The notes under the pieces: model-generated | The model's database searches: none | Told to the model about the DNA's origin: nothing | Seen by the model: only the letters and a program-made list of their open reading frames with translations | Shown: positions 39,685 to 51,823 of the stretch, piece after piece | Layout of the letters: every line of letters starts with the position of its first letter | Position numbering within the stretch: position 1 is the first letter of the stretch | Translations under genes and position numbers: made by a program | Source of the DNA: Paramecium octaurelia | Taxonomy: Eukaryota > Ciliophora > Oligohymenophorea > Peniculida > Parameciidae | Direction of reading: 5' to 3' | NCBI GenBank assembly: GCA_905182995.1 | Contig: CAJJDP010000098.1 | Span: forward strand, 125,069-189,068 | Length of the DNA stretch: 64,000 bases

Positions 39685-40377
39685 TCATTCTGTGATTTAA
39701 TACTTCTTTCTCATTTCGAAGTACTTTCTGTAATTTTAGTCTCTTGATCTAGATACTACTATGTCTTTGGCGTGAAGGTAAGAGTAGAACATTTGGGTCA
39801 ATGGCATTCCTTGACGAGCCAATCTTGAAATTCAAGACAATAATTACTTATCATTATTGTATCCTGTGTTAATAAGACCACTTCCTTCAGAGTTTTTACC
39901 AGCTGTCAAAAGGTAATATTCTCTTTTTTAGATTTGATCTAATTATGATGATGCTCAGATTACTTGATTCCATTTTGTATTTATAGAGAGTGCCAATCAC
40001 ACCCAAGCCAAGCATTGTTGTGATGATACGTCCTTTTGGTTATCTAATACGATATGTCTTCCAATAGATGTAGCCAAATGGGTTTTTGATGAATCGGAAG
40101 AAATTCTTGAAGAATCTCCTCTTGTTGCCTCTATCGATAAACTTCTTTTGCATCTAAGAGAAGATATTAATGATAGGCTCACTCTGAATTTCTCCATTTC
40201 CCAATCGTAAGCTTTTCCCATGGATCTCCAAATCATTTCCAATCTCTCCCTCTTGTTTGGGGCATGATAATAGAGATAGTGTTGTCCGAATGTTCGCATC
40301 TTCACATCGGCGTCACCGGTGGATTGGTCACGGATCCAAATGTAGTCTTACTACATACGCTCTTGTGCGTTGGTCAT
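39685..40377 (-). CDS. Small basic single-span protein, possibly mitochondrial
   Basis: 204 residues, introns of 29, 25 and 24 nt (40154-40182, 39939-39963, 39824-39847). N-terminal half soluble and basic with many aromatic residues (YLYYHAPNKRERLEMIWRSM), one probable membrane segment (IITTMLGLGVIGTLYKYKM) near residue 125, then a basic tail. As with the gene at 35099, the layout resembles ciliate-specific respiratory-chain subunits, but this is only an impression. Confidence 0.75.
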
Positions 40378-40401
40378 TTTAAATCTTTTTTAATATTAAT
40401 A

Positions 40402-41090
40402 TCATTCGTAGTGGAATCGTGAATCAGCAGGCAGATTTTATGATAGACGCTCGTAAACATTCAGACGAGATCTCTTAGAAAGAGCCTTGGTTGCATAGTA
40501 AGCATTCGAGAAGGGACTGCGTGAAAACAAGTCAGATTTCCTCTTTTCTTGCCTTTGTTCCTAAACTAGCTAGTTATGCAATAATTACCTTTCTATTCTA
40601 AAACACTATCGTTTTTTTCTATCACTTGGTTGAACAAAGGTCTCAAATTAAATCCGTAATCCTTTATTGATTAACTTCGCAACTTATTATCCATCACTAT
40701 TCGAAACATAGTCTTGCGAGCTTAAATCATCACTTTCTATTTGTCCTCAAATGAAACCTCTTTCGCATCCAATGTACTCTTCGAATAGGATTGAGGTTTC
40801 TTAGAGATCTGACTGGATTTCATCATCTGAACCACTGGAGACTACGCTTGAACAGAGCATTTAAAATGCTTGAATTGCTTAAACATGTCTTATAATTAAG
40901 CAATATTCTGAATTTTTGACCTTGAAAGGGTTCCCTTGTCGAGATGTCTACTCTTGCTCGTATTTTGATGAAACATTGGCATATGTTATTAGTCATCTTC
41001 ATCAAGCTATAATATCAGCTTCTTATGGTAACCGTGATGAGAGTGAGAACTCTTTAATTTGGAGAGACTTAAGTATGGTTGATGAGTCAT
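40402..41090 (-). CDS. Unknown basic protein
   Basis: 221 residues with one 23-nt intron (40566-40588). The frame is open from an ATG at 41090; a later ATG at 40886 is possible but the region between reads well as coding (SKLKSSHSHHGYHKKLILQL). Rich in K, R, S and Q, with SRSPFSNAYYATKALSKRSR near the end. No domain recognised. It begins 28 bases downstream of the Tim gene's stop on the same strand. Confidence 0.7.
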
Positions 41091-41117
41091 ATTTTAGTAA
41101 TAAATATTAATAAACTC

Positions 41118-41376
41118 TCACTTTGACCAGAAACCTCCTTCAGTTTTAAATGGTGCTCTATCCAAACCTCCTTTGTTATTGAGACTATGCAGAAAATCTA
41201 TTCCATTGATTACTTTGGCCAAACAATTTTCTATGATCAAAATGTTTAATACTTAAGCAAGCTTCTTCTTTAACGTTCATAGCACGTTCGTAATTCTTCA
41301 GACACTTCTTATAACACAACTTATCGATAGTTAGTATCTTTTAACCAACATGCGAAAAATCACGTGCTTCTTCCAT
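41118..41376 (-). CDS. Small Tim chaperone (twin CX3C, Tim8/9/10/13 type)
   Basis: 78 residues, one 22-nt intron (41231-41252). Removing the intron creates the second cysteine pair, giving CYKKC and CLKNC separated by 14 residues, the exact hallmark of intermembrane-space small Tim proteins. These form ring-shaped hexamers that escort hydrophobic precursors across the mitochondrial intermembrane space. Which of Tim8, 9, 10 or 13 it represents is not clear from the sequence alone. Confidence 0.88.
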
Positions 41377-41401
41377 AAATAAATGATAATTAAAAAATAA
41401 T

Positions 41402-43723
41402 TCAATATTTACTCATTTCAGCGTTGTTCAACAGAATTGACAACTCTTCATTTCCATTTCCACTTGCCCTAGGCCGTATCTTTGGTTTTGGAATATTGTT
41501 ACAACTTTAACGAGTAGGATCAATATTCTATTTACCCCTGATAGTAGTTTGGCTGGTGCTCTATTTTTTCAGTTTATCAGGTGTCTTGTACTTCCCTGTT
41601 TGTTTCTTATTACAGGATGTACTATTATTTTTATGATGAGTAGAAGTTTGTAGAACATCCATCTCACTGATAAAGCTTTGCAACACTGTTTTAAAGTTAA
41701 TTTCACTTAAATCCTAAACAGTCTACTAAGAAGCCGTTTCATTCAAAGATGGCTTGGTAATATTATTTGAATGCCTTAAGTAAGTAGGAAACTCTACTTT
41801 GAAGAATTCTTCAGATTCAATGCTTTGGTCTAGTTCTTTTTCCTTTTCCTTTTCCATTTCAACTTCCACTATGTTAGTATACATAATTTCATCCAAATTT
41901 ATTTGTTAATAATTTTGAACTTCAATTTCATTTTAAGAACTCTACTCAACCAATTTAAATTGTTCAATGTTATATACTTTTTGTTAATCCAAATTGCTCG
42001 ACTATTCTCTTTCCTTCTATTCAATTTACAATTTTAATAACTAATTTTAATAAAACTAAATCCTTTGTTGTAATTCCTAACTTTCTAGTTATTTTACATC
42101 AAAATGTAACTACTATTTCATTTCAGATGCATAACTATATAATCTATTGTATTAGCCATTAAGAGATTGAATTTACTCATATTATTATTAAATCCTAAGT
42201 CTACTTTGATTGTAGCACTCGTTTATTTAGAGATATTAATTTTTAACTAATTCATAATTGGAAATGAGGGTCTTTCTGTTTTATTCGCTTACTTTTAAAG
42301 CACTTAGAACTAATTTACCTTAACAATCATGTTGAGGTGGTTTCTTCACTTTTTAATTAGTAACTAGAATGTCCCCTGCACCAGCACAATGGAAATCATA
42401 TTTGAATCGATCTGCCCAAGTAATTTCTCTATATAGTTTTGGAATACATTTGAAATTTTGAACATTCTGAGTAGTTAATCTATTTTGTAATTGCTAATTT
42501 TCATTTTATAATTTATTTAGCTATTATTCAAATGCTTCTTGTTCTTCAGCTCTGATCTTCTCGTAGTCATGCAATTTCTTTTCATAATCAGAGAGTACGA
42601 TTTTTAAGGCCTCATCATCATTTTAATAATTAATATTGGCTAAGACCTTTGTTTCAATTTTTTTGGCATTCATCCCAAATCTCAAAGTGGAAATGGAATA
42701 ATCAAAATGAAGAGCTGCAGCATTGATGCATAAAATAATTAATGTTCTGGATGATCCATCTAAACTAGATTTAAGTATCTTTGTTAAAGATGAGTTTCTA
42801 AATGGTACATGACCTTTATCTTCAGCCTTTAAATAAATGACTTAAGTAAGAAAGAATAAACTCTTATTGATATATTGACCTTCTTTCACTCTGCGATTAG
42901 TATCCTGGATTTCAGCATCCTCAAAGTGATTGGAAACTTTTTCAGACCCTGCCAAATCAACAAAGTTGAGAACACTTTCAGTTACCATAGCTCCTTTAAG
43001 TTGATTGTTTTCTGCTTCCAATTATTCTAATGTTGGAAATTTATGTTGGGATTATTCCCTTCTATATTGTCGAATAAAATTATTGGTGATTGATTGTACA
43101 TATAATCGAAAAATAGCATGAGATCTGGAACTGTTATGATTCATGGCAGTTTGAGCGTAGTGTCGATTGATTTCTCCTCTTTTGAGTACATCAAAGATTT
43201 CATTGATGGATGATACAGATTATTCGATGAGTCCTTTCACATAGAATTCTTTCTTTTGATCTTCATTGACTTGTAAGGTTTCTTATAATTTGGAGGATGG
43301 TTTTAGGAGATCAAATATTTGTTCATTGTAGATTTCAAAATATGAACAACGTAAAACATAAGTCTTATTGAGATCAGCCTCAATTTTAGCAAACAAATCC
43401 TTAAAACTCTACAATAAGACGCCTTCATCATTTTCCTTACCTAACATTGTGTAAGTCTTGCCACTACCAGTTTGACCATAGAGGAAAATAGTGCCATTGA
43501 TACCATTGGTAGATCCAAGCACCAATGATTTCACCTCCTTGGAATAGATATCTGTATTTTTGCTGTCTTAGGTGAAGCAGTGATCAAATGCAAAAGTTGT
43601 GCGACCTTATCCATTGGGTGGCTTTCTCATTTAATTGTTAAGAAATATATGTTAATCATGAATTGCCCAGATGGAAGGTTCAGGATCAGGACGTATACGG
43701 ACTGCTACTTGGATGTTTTCCAT
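41402..43723 (-). CDS. Kinesin, kinesin-7 (CENP-E)-like
   Basis: 764 residues, one 27-nt intron (42292-42318). N-terminal motor domain: VAVRIRPDPEPS, TFAFDHCFTQD, FLYGQTGSGKTYTMLG, NHNSSRSHAIF, VDLAGSEKVSNHFED, VPFRNSSLTKILKSSLDG and the neck LRFGMNAKKIETKV. The early GINGTIFLYGQTGSGKT and FDHCF blocks resemble kinesin-7. An insert precedes switch II. The C-terminal ~400 residues are glutamine-rich coiled coil and a basic tail. Role in Paramecium unknown. Confidence 0.9.
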
Positions 43724-43764
43724 AGTTTTTCGGTTAAATTCAAATATGTTATATAATAAAATTA

Positions 43765-45423
43765 ATGAGTTAAGAATTACTCCATTGTCCTCAATGCTAA
43801 ATGAATTTTGATAGATACACACGAACTCCTCAAATGTTACCAAAGTGCGGTCATTCAATGTGTATGCGATGTCTTAAAGAATCTAGTAAGATCATTTGTC
43901 CTGAAGATGGGTACTCTATGTCAATTTATCAGATTACTTTAACCTGCCGATCTTACACTCTACCCAGTCAATCAAGCTGTTCTGAGAATCATATGCAAAA
44001 GCCAAGATAATGATTTAACATGGAACCCAGACAAAATGCAGTAGTGTCCCTAACACCATAAACAGCTCGAACTTATATGTATAGATGACCGGTGCAGAAT
44101 CTGTGCAAATTGTGCTTTATTTGGTATTCACAAGCAACACAACATACAAAATGCAGATGTAAGTGTTTTTATTGACTTTTAGTATGTGGACAAATCAATC
44201 AAGGAAAACCTTATTCAGACCTAAAATTTGACTCTCATTATTCAAGATAAAATCAAATCACTCAAGTTGCCACTCATTAATAAGAAGATACACGATTAAA
44301 TTAGGCTTTGTATAAAATAATAATAAACTCTTGCTGAGGAATAATTTAAAGTATCTTACTTCAATCACCCTAGGAAATAATCAATTAGATACTTCTTAAA
44401 TAGTAAAAAGTGATCGAAGATATCGAATAAAAGTATAAATAGTTAGAAGATCAGTTCTTCAAAAAGGAGACTCTTACTATCACCTAAATTCTTGACAAAG
44501 CTGATTTATGGATACTTGGGTATATATAAAATTACCAATTAGATCTAATCAAAAAATCTAAGAATTCCATTTAGCCAAAGAAAAAGGAGAGATCCCGTAC
44601 TCTTTGTTGCTCTAAGACTCCTCCAATAAATAAGGGAACTAAATCCTTGAAGAAATAGACGATTATCTACTCAAATTCTAAAATAATCTTGAAGACATTG
44701 TTTCTGCCATACCGACCTTTAATCAATATGAATAACTGTATTTCGATGATCCTAATATCCTTAAAGATTTATCTATAATTGAACAGAGTTTCTTAAAAGA
44801 AATTGATGAATAGCCACCTCATAATGAATTCCTAGGCTCATCTCTGCCAGAATCTACTTGTCAATCTCAACCTTCCTCTAACAATATCTCCTAAAATACA
44901 ATTAGTCCACAATAACCTCATCAAAAAAGGGCTTCTTAATAGTTTGCTTTGGTTTCGCCAAAAGTATAGAGTAGACAATAATCTGCATCTCCCAAGAAAC
45001 CTGCAGCTAAGAAGAAGCTAAATACCAAGGTGGAATCAATTCTATTCAATTGTAATGGTGACCATCTGGATTTATCACAATAAGGTAGTGTAATTGATTT
45101 TTATTCTTTAAGAACTTGGAGATGATGGAATAATGATATTAGAGGAATAAATCAGAAATAAGAAAATTAAAATTGTTAAATTAATGAGGAATCGTATTAG
45201 TGATATTGGTGCTATGAAATTGATGGAATTGCATTGTCAAGTGTTGTATCTGTAATCAAATGTGATTACTGAAAAGTTTTTGGATATGATTATGAATGCT
45301 ATTTTGAAGTAGGTTCAGATTCACATCAAAACTGTGTATTTGGGTCAGAATCTAATCAATTAATTTAGAGTCAAGAAGAAAATAGAAGATCTCAAAAAGT
45401 TAGGAATTTCAATTTAAATGTGA
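43765..45423 (+). CDS. RING/B-box (TRIM-like) protein with LRR-like end
   Basis: 512 residues, five introns (22, 24, 23, 23, 28 nt at 43911-43932, 44159-44182, 44351-44373, 44520-44542, 45085-45112). Order: RING-type finger (CPQCQMNFDRYTRTPQMLPK, CGHSMCMRC, CPED), B-box (CPQHHKQLELICIDDRC, CANC, HKQHN), coiled coil, a serine/proline linker, and a C-terminal stretch resembling leucine-rich repeats (IKIVKLMRNRISDIGAMKLM). Likely a ubiquitin ligase; substrates unknown. Its ATG is 41 bases from the divergent kinesin start. Confidence 0.88.
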
Positions 45424-45588
45424 ATTTTAAATCAGTAATTAATTATAATTTGTATAAATAAATATATCTACTTAATTTATCTTAATTAAATTGAAAATTG
45501 AAATAGAACTCAATAATGTATGAAATAGATTTGTTGATTTTATATATGCTGATATGATTATTAATATTAATTAAAATAAAATTTATTC

Positions 45589-46382
45589 ATGAGCAGACCT
45601 TACTCACCTACAAGAAGCAGAGCAGAGAAGATTGTTGGACAATTGAGCGAGTTAACTTTGGGACACAAAGATTAAGTATATGGTGTTTGTTTGATTGAAG
45701 ACTTCGAGAATAAAGGAGGCAGAGGAGAGAGTTGAAATCTTGGAAACAGCTATACGGGATCTTAGGGATACTTTAGAAGGAAAGGTCTCTAAAATAAAGG
45801 AGGGCTTGGAATATGTGTAATAGGTGTTGAGTGAATAAGAACCAAAGCAGGAGGATGAATAATAGATGGTTGAGGATATGAAGAAGGCCGAGGAGAGTGT
45901 AAATGAAAAGTTGGAGGAGTTGAGCAAGTAGAGAGAGGAAAGTTAATAAAAGTTCAATGAATAGGTTGAAAAGGATATCCAAGAATTGAGAGAGTAGATC
46001 AGTTAGGAGAAGAGTGAGAGGAATCAAGCAATCAAAGAGATTAATGACTGTTTAGAGGTAGAATGCTGAATAACTATTAAAGAGTGATTTACCACAGTTG
46101 CAGGAGATGTTGCAGTAAAATATAAAGGAGAGAGATGAGATGGATAGAAACATCAATGCAAGATTGACTGAGGAATTGCAGAGGTTGTCCCAGATTATTT
46201 AACAGGAGAAGGTGAGCAGATAATAGGGGGAACAGAGTCTGTTTGAGATGTTGAAGGATGTGGTGAATAGAATTAAGAAGGAGATAGACGAAGAGAAATT
46301 GTTGAGAGAGGCCACTGAGAATGATGTCCTCAGTGTGTTGGAGGAGACTCTGAATAAAATTTTAGCAGCTCAAGATCGTTGA
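45589..46382 (+). CDS. SF-assemblin-like striated rootlet protein
   Basis: 247 residues, two 25-nt introns (45676-45700, 46058-46082). Almost wholly coiled coil after a short SP-rich head (MSRPYSPTRSRAEKIVGQL), the standard SF-assemblin plan. The C-terminal KKEIDEEKLLREATENDVLS matches the conserved end of the family. SF-assemblins polymerise into striated fibres at basal bodies; in Paramecium they build the kinetodesmal rootlets. Paramecium has many paralogues. Confidence 0.88.
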
Positions 46383-46418
46383 TATATTTAGATTATAGAG
46401 ATAATAATAAATAATTAA

Positions 46419-47388
46419 ATGTAAAATTCAGACAACTCAGACGAATACTTTAGCGATGATCAACAAGAATCACCCAGGTTTCTGTACAGCTTTAGGGAGA
46501 TAAGTCTTTAGAATAAAACCCAATTGGCTGAAATCAGAATTATATGCAAAAACCTAATCTATGTGATTGGCTTGGCACCTAGCATAGCAAAGGAGGAAGT
46601 ATCAAACATTTCATTAAGTCAAAAGCTACTAAAGAAGCCAGAGTATTTTGGGCAGTATGGCTAAATCCAAAAATTAATAGTAATTTAGAGCAACACCTTT
46701 AATCCCCCTTCACATGCTGCCTATATTACATACAGAAATGAGCAAGAAGCATCAATGGCTATTTTAGTATACATTATATTTAAAATTTATGGCATGCGAA
46801 AGATTTCCGCTGCATGATAGATATGTGAAGGCATCTTTTGGTACAACCAAATATTGCACCAACTTCCTTAAAGGATAGTAATGTAAGATAAAAGACTGTG
46901 TTTATTTGCACCAACACCCAAAGGATAAAGAGACTCAAGTCATTAAAAAAGTATGCCTCTATTCTATGCCAGGAAGAGATGAACAATTCTAAATGGCTCT
47001 TTTCTTACTCCTAAAAAATAGCGTAAGAAAATTTCAAAAAATTCTATACCAAAATCAACTACAAAAATGCTCTCTAAAAATCTGTCTTCCTCAACACTTA
47101 AAACATTCTTGATCGAATGATTGAAGATAACATTGTAGATCGCATTCCTGACTAGCCCTAACCTTCCCAACAACTCTAGACCGTCGAAGATACACAACCA
47201 ATCGAAATCCCTGTATAATAAAAGTTAATCGATATGGAGAAGCGATTGGAAGCAGTTATACAAAAAAGTATAATACATCTCCTAAATTAGTGGATGGTGA
47301 TAGTAATTCGAGATTCAAATTTACGAATGGCAACTGTCCATAAGACTATGAAGCAATCTAGTAATTGAAGCAATCCCTTCTAAAATGA
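46419..47388 (+). CDS. NOT4 (CNOT4)-like RNA-binding protein lacking a RING
   Basis: 290 residues with four introns (27 nt 46599-46625; 25 nt 46767-46791; 22 nt 46951-46972; 23 nt 47278-47300). The RRM (CKNLIYVIGLAPSIAKEE, KKPEYFGQYGQIQKLIV) and the CCCH finger (VKASFGTTKYCTNFLKGQQ, CKIKDCVYLH) are NOT4 hallmarks. The N-terminal RING that makes NOT4 a ubiquitin ligase of the CCR4-NOT complex is absent; a short acidic stretch takes its place. The second intron ends in TATG rather than an AG; skipping it is required for frame (see findings). Confidence 0.82.
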
Positions 47389-48157
47389 TTATGGAAAAGT
47401 AAATAATAACAATAATCACATTTATTCAAAATCTTTTATTTCTTTGATTCATGCATATAAAATATAAATGCACAATAATCATAATACTAAAGTCAAATTT
47501 ATTAAGATCTTCCTAAATTTAATAAAGTATTATAAATCAATTTAAACCATTAAATAACAAATATAACTAAAAAAAATAATCTTATTATCTAGAATTAATG
47601 ATAGATAATAATTATATAGTTAGTAGACAAAGAGAAACAATATAGGAGCGTTCATTAAAGCATTCTGTTAGTTCTTCTTTCTATTTTTGCAATACTTTTA
47701 TTCTAAAAAATGTTAAGAGTAAAATCTATATCTAAATTTTAACGATTATCCTTTCTAAACATAGGTTAAAAAATGATTTTTAGAATCATTGTTTTAGTTA
47801 ATCAAAATTTAAGATTAGTTTACTTAAACTTATGTGGTCTTAAGATATCAAAGGATCCTAATGAATCTTTTAGGTTGACTATAGATATGTATGTATAAGA
47901 TCTCTAATGGGTCGATAAGGAAAACTGATTCAAGGAAACATAAGGACTACTTTTGATGAAATAATGTTATGAAATTATTTGTACAATAAATGATCATTTT
48001 TGTTATTAAAATTCAAAATACTATTTTTACCTGATTCAAAGCATGAGCTTATACTCACCATTAGATCTTCTATTCATTTAAATATATTTAAAACTTTTTG
48101 GGAAATTAATTATTATTTTTTTAAATCAATTAAAAATTTAGACATCTTTATAAAAAC
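47389..48157. other. AT-rich region, no gene resolved
   Basis: About 770 bases between convergent genes. Short frames occur on both strands but none is convincing. No repeat or RNA gene seen. Confidence 0.45.
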
Positions 48158-48555
48158 TCATTAGCATTGTTCCATAAGATAGCCACCAAACGAATCCTCT
48201 TCTTCAATTCTTGACAAAACCTCTTAGCATTTTTTTCTAGCCTTACATTCTTTAGACTACCTTTTGCTTTTTTTCTTTTCTTGGGTAGATGAAACTCTTG
48301 ATTCAATTTCTAATTCTGAGCAACACTATGACTACTAAATCATTAATATATTTTATTTTTGCTCCAATTAATTCCATGCATTATCAAGTTTTCTTTTTGC
48401 TATCATAAATTTTCATACTTACATTCCCCTTTAGTATTAGTATTAGTTTAACTCTTTGAATTCTCGCTATCATATTTTTTTTATTTTTTCGTTCTTGGCT
48501 TTCCTAATTCCTTTTTTGGTGTTTCTTATTCTAATAATTTCTATTCAGAAGCCAT
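48158..48555 (-). CDS. Small lysine-rich unknown protein
   Basis: 124 residues with one 23-nt intron (48400-48422). Very basic and hydrophilic, with poly-lysine tracts (PKKELGKPRTKKQKK, QEKKKSKRQSKECKARKKC) and scattered cysteines. Could be a nuclear or nucleolar protein. No family recognised. Confidence 0.65.
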
Positions 48556-49788
48556 TTTTATTTTATTCTCAAACTAATCACACAATTTATTAACTCCTTA
48601 TAAAAAGCTCTTAAATAAAGATAAATTTTCATAGATCTCTGGTTTCTTCAATAGCTCTTCGAATTAATTCATTAAAATTAATATTATACTTAAAATCATA
48701 ATCATTAGATGGATAATTATATTTTTAATAGCAGGAAATTCTTTCCACTCTAGAGTTACTTTTTTCTAAAATTACATGATTTTGTTTGGAATTCAAGTTT
48801 TGGATTTAGTATTGAGTATATACTCGTAATAATTGTACTCTACAGTTTTAGAACATCTCTCTAAGCATAAATTTTAAAATAGAATAAATTCATTTTTTAA
48901 TTTTTATGAATTTATTTCATTAAAAACCTTACTTGAATTGCAACTTTTTAGATTTTACGAAATGATATCATTTAAGAATGAAAATTTTGCAATGTACTAA
49001 ATTTTTGAAGAGCCAAATAATTTCAATGCCAAATTCTCATCTCCTGCTATAATTATAATTAATTAAGTTTTTGTCTAATTTTTCTTAATTATTCTATCTG
49101 ATTCACTTAAACCACATCATGATTACCAAGTTTAGATACACGGTTGCCAAGAGTACATTTATAGAAAAATACATAGTTTATTAAGAATATATTATTGATC
49201 ATCAATTTTCACTGAAGATTTATTTAATAAATAACATGCAGTAGAAAAGCTTCTATATGATCTCCACATCGTTGAAGAATAAAATTTAATGGAAATTATT
49301 CATTTAGATGACATTTGTTTCAAATTTATCATATAAATTCTATCTGAAGAAATAATTTATTTATTTTCTACATTCTTTTCAAAGAATTTAGAATCTATGC
49401 AATATTAGATTTTATTAAGATTTTCAGAAAACCTCATTTCTAAAATGCTACAGCAATTCATTTTGAAAGGAGATTTGAATTTTCATTATAGTAATTTAGT
49501 CAATAATAGAATTTGGGTTTAAAATTAAAAATTTAAGTTCAAAGGCTATGTAAGAATACCTAATTTAATTAAAAAAGTAGAGATAAAAGAAAATTAGTGT
49601 AATTTCTTAAGATTTATTTCAATATTGAAAAATTATCTTGATCAATTAGTATACATTATCATTAAGATACTTTTATTGGATTTAAAAATTGAATGCATAA
49701 TAAGAAGATTATAATTGTGTTGTTATGTGATATTTAAGAGTTATATATTAATTAATTAATATTTTAACTAATTCTAAATAAATGGAAG
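48556..49788. other. AT-rich region with coding-like frame on plus strand
   Basis: 1.2 kb of AT-rich DNA. The plus strand is open from about 49200 to 49840 and reads as plausible protein from the ATG at 49289 (MEIIHLDDICFKFIIQILSE, then LLRFSENLISKMLQQF), but it has no recognisable domain, degrades towards the end and runs into the minus-strand gene at 49789. Perhaps a relic. Confidence 0.35.
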
Positions 49789-50490
49789 TCAAAAGTTTTT
49801 GCAGGAATTGCAGAAGTAACTAATATTTTTGGAATCGTGATTTTGGATATCCTTATTGCATCGGAGACATTTTCGTATGATTTGTTGGATATTGGTTTGC
49901 TATTCTGCTAATGCCATTCTGGAATAATTCATGGGGTCTTTGAATAATTCTCCTGTAGAGGACTAACATCTTTACTTGGAAAGAGAGACGGTCAAGGGAT
50001 CCTGATGTATTAGGGTATGAATACGTCTAATTATTGCAAAGTTCTAAAGAAATCATCATTGTCTAAAGATTGCAAGACCTTAAATACATTTGCGCATTTG
50101 GATTTAAATTCATCAAAAGGCTATTTAGAATATTAGATTTACTGATTATGCTGTGCATACAAGACATTCTCCGGAGGAATCTACAACATCAATTTCATGT
50201 CCACATCCTAATGTTTTTCGTTTTGGATGACGCATAATTGGTTCTTGTTCTTTTCTAACACTGCTAGATTTCTTAGTTTATGAATTATCTCTTTTGAGTG
50301 GAGATTTCTACCCTTGTAGATCATGTAAATATTTTTCTATTGCAGGATCGTTTGCATATAGTAATGCTTTGAATTAGTACAATGATTTTAGCATTTACTC
50401 TCTCTAGGAATTGTGAGAACTCAAACGATCGAAAAAAGTAGAGAACAACTCTATCATGGTTGTTCTCTCTACAGAAGACAGTTAAATCAT
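49789..50490 (-). CDS. Unknown protein with CxxC zinc-binding motifs
   Basis: 218 residues, introns of 22 nt (50121-50142) and 23 nt (50002-50024). Three cysteine pairs are likely zinc ligands: CGHE with CLVC in the middle, and CLRC with CNSC at the end (IIRKCLRCNKDI, YFCNSCKNF). The N-terminus is helical. The family is unknown to me; a small zinc-ribbon protein is a fair description. Confidence 0.72.
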
Positions 50491-50522
50491 TAAAATTTTT
50501 AAAATATATATATAAAATATAT

Positions 50523-51823
50523 TCATTTGTGACAACTTGACAACCTCAATCCACTATCCAATTTAGATTTTCTCTCGACAACAGATACACAAATCACTGG
50601 TCTTCGAACTTTGCTTCTATTTAAGATTGATTGCATCACTTTTCTATTCGATCTAATGAGCATTTTATCTGACAAATATATTCCATTAGAATAAAAGAGA
50701 GTCCGAGTTGATTCAAAAGGTTCATATATGCTTTATTATTCACACTAAAATAAAGAATTGCTTTCCTTAAACTAAGTTCTAAAACAGGATTTGATATGAG
50801 CAGTTTGTTTCATTTCTTCTAGAATCCCTAAAGAATGAGTTGATTGAAGAACCTTCTGTAAACTACATAAGAAATTAAGTACGTTTTCCTGCTAATCATC
50901 AACAGTCTGCAACTCTAAGATTCACATTCTGCAGTTTCCTGATACAAGTCTTTGCCCATCAAATCTCCAAAAATCTCATATTCACTAATGACACACAGAG
51001 TCTTTTATTTGGAACCTTCTTTTAGGCACAATTTAATTGACCCTTCAATTATAATATACAAGTTTTTGGCTTACTAAGCTTATTTGTAAATTATTTATTT
51101 CCTTATAATTTCAACTTCCTTCATGCATAGCATCAACATAATCTTGCTTTACTTATTTAACGAATTAAATAAACTCACTTTATCACTTAGTGCTACTAGA
51201 TTGTTTATTCTCTAAACATCATTCTACATAACATATCTCTTGTATTAAGATGCAGTTAGAGTAGCAATTACACAATCAGTTAAGCATACCAACGTAGCCA
51301 TTCTAGATTTATTAGACATAATCGATAATTCACCCATCCCTTCACCTTCCCTACAGACATTTATCATTGTTAATTGATCTTCATTTCGTACAAAAACTCC
51401 AACCAATCCTTAGAGAATTACATAGAATTTATTCCCTTTGTCTCCAATCTTTGTAAGTACATCATTAACAGAATATTACTCTATTTACATTTTGCTTTTG
51501 ATAACCTAATACAGATCCTCACCTACAATAATTCTTGTTTTCTTAAACCATTCCAAAGAATCCATACTAATATTAAAATATAATGATTAAATTTCTAAGC
51601 TACGCTCTCTGATTCAATTATCAACCCAAATATAATACTGGATCATTGAGTCCTATCTAAATCTATATTATATGGAGGCTTCAGAAGAACTTAAATATTC
51701 TTCGATAGATTGATATTTTGATCCTAAAATAATGACATCATTGACATGACTCTCATAAAAAATGTATAGAAGAGTCAATTAAAAAATGCTTTCTCCTCTG
51801 AATACTGCACTTATTACACCCAT
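50523..51823 (-). CDS. Protein with two cyclic-nucleotide-binding domains
   Basis: 409 residues, three introns (30 nt 51609-51638; 21 nt 51506-51526; 20 nt 50863-50882) close exactly. Domain 1 (about residues 70-190): YSVNDVLTKIGDKGNKFYVI and the phosphate-binding cassette GEGMGELSIM followed by NKSRMATL, with the glutamate and arginine needed for cyclic nucleotide contact. Domain 2 is divergent (YEIFGDLMGKDLYQETAEC) and lacks the arginine. There is no kinase or channel domain. It may act as a cAMP/cGMP sensor. An upstream frame (51957-51778) may be an extra exon. Confidence 0.8.

Noticed and set aside
40916-41110. Plus-strand frame reading TLKGFPCRDVYSCSYFDETL
   Set aside because: No ATG in frame, and it is antisense to the N-terminal coding part of the minus-strand gene starting at 41090, which is open and ends correctly.
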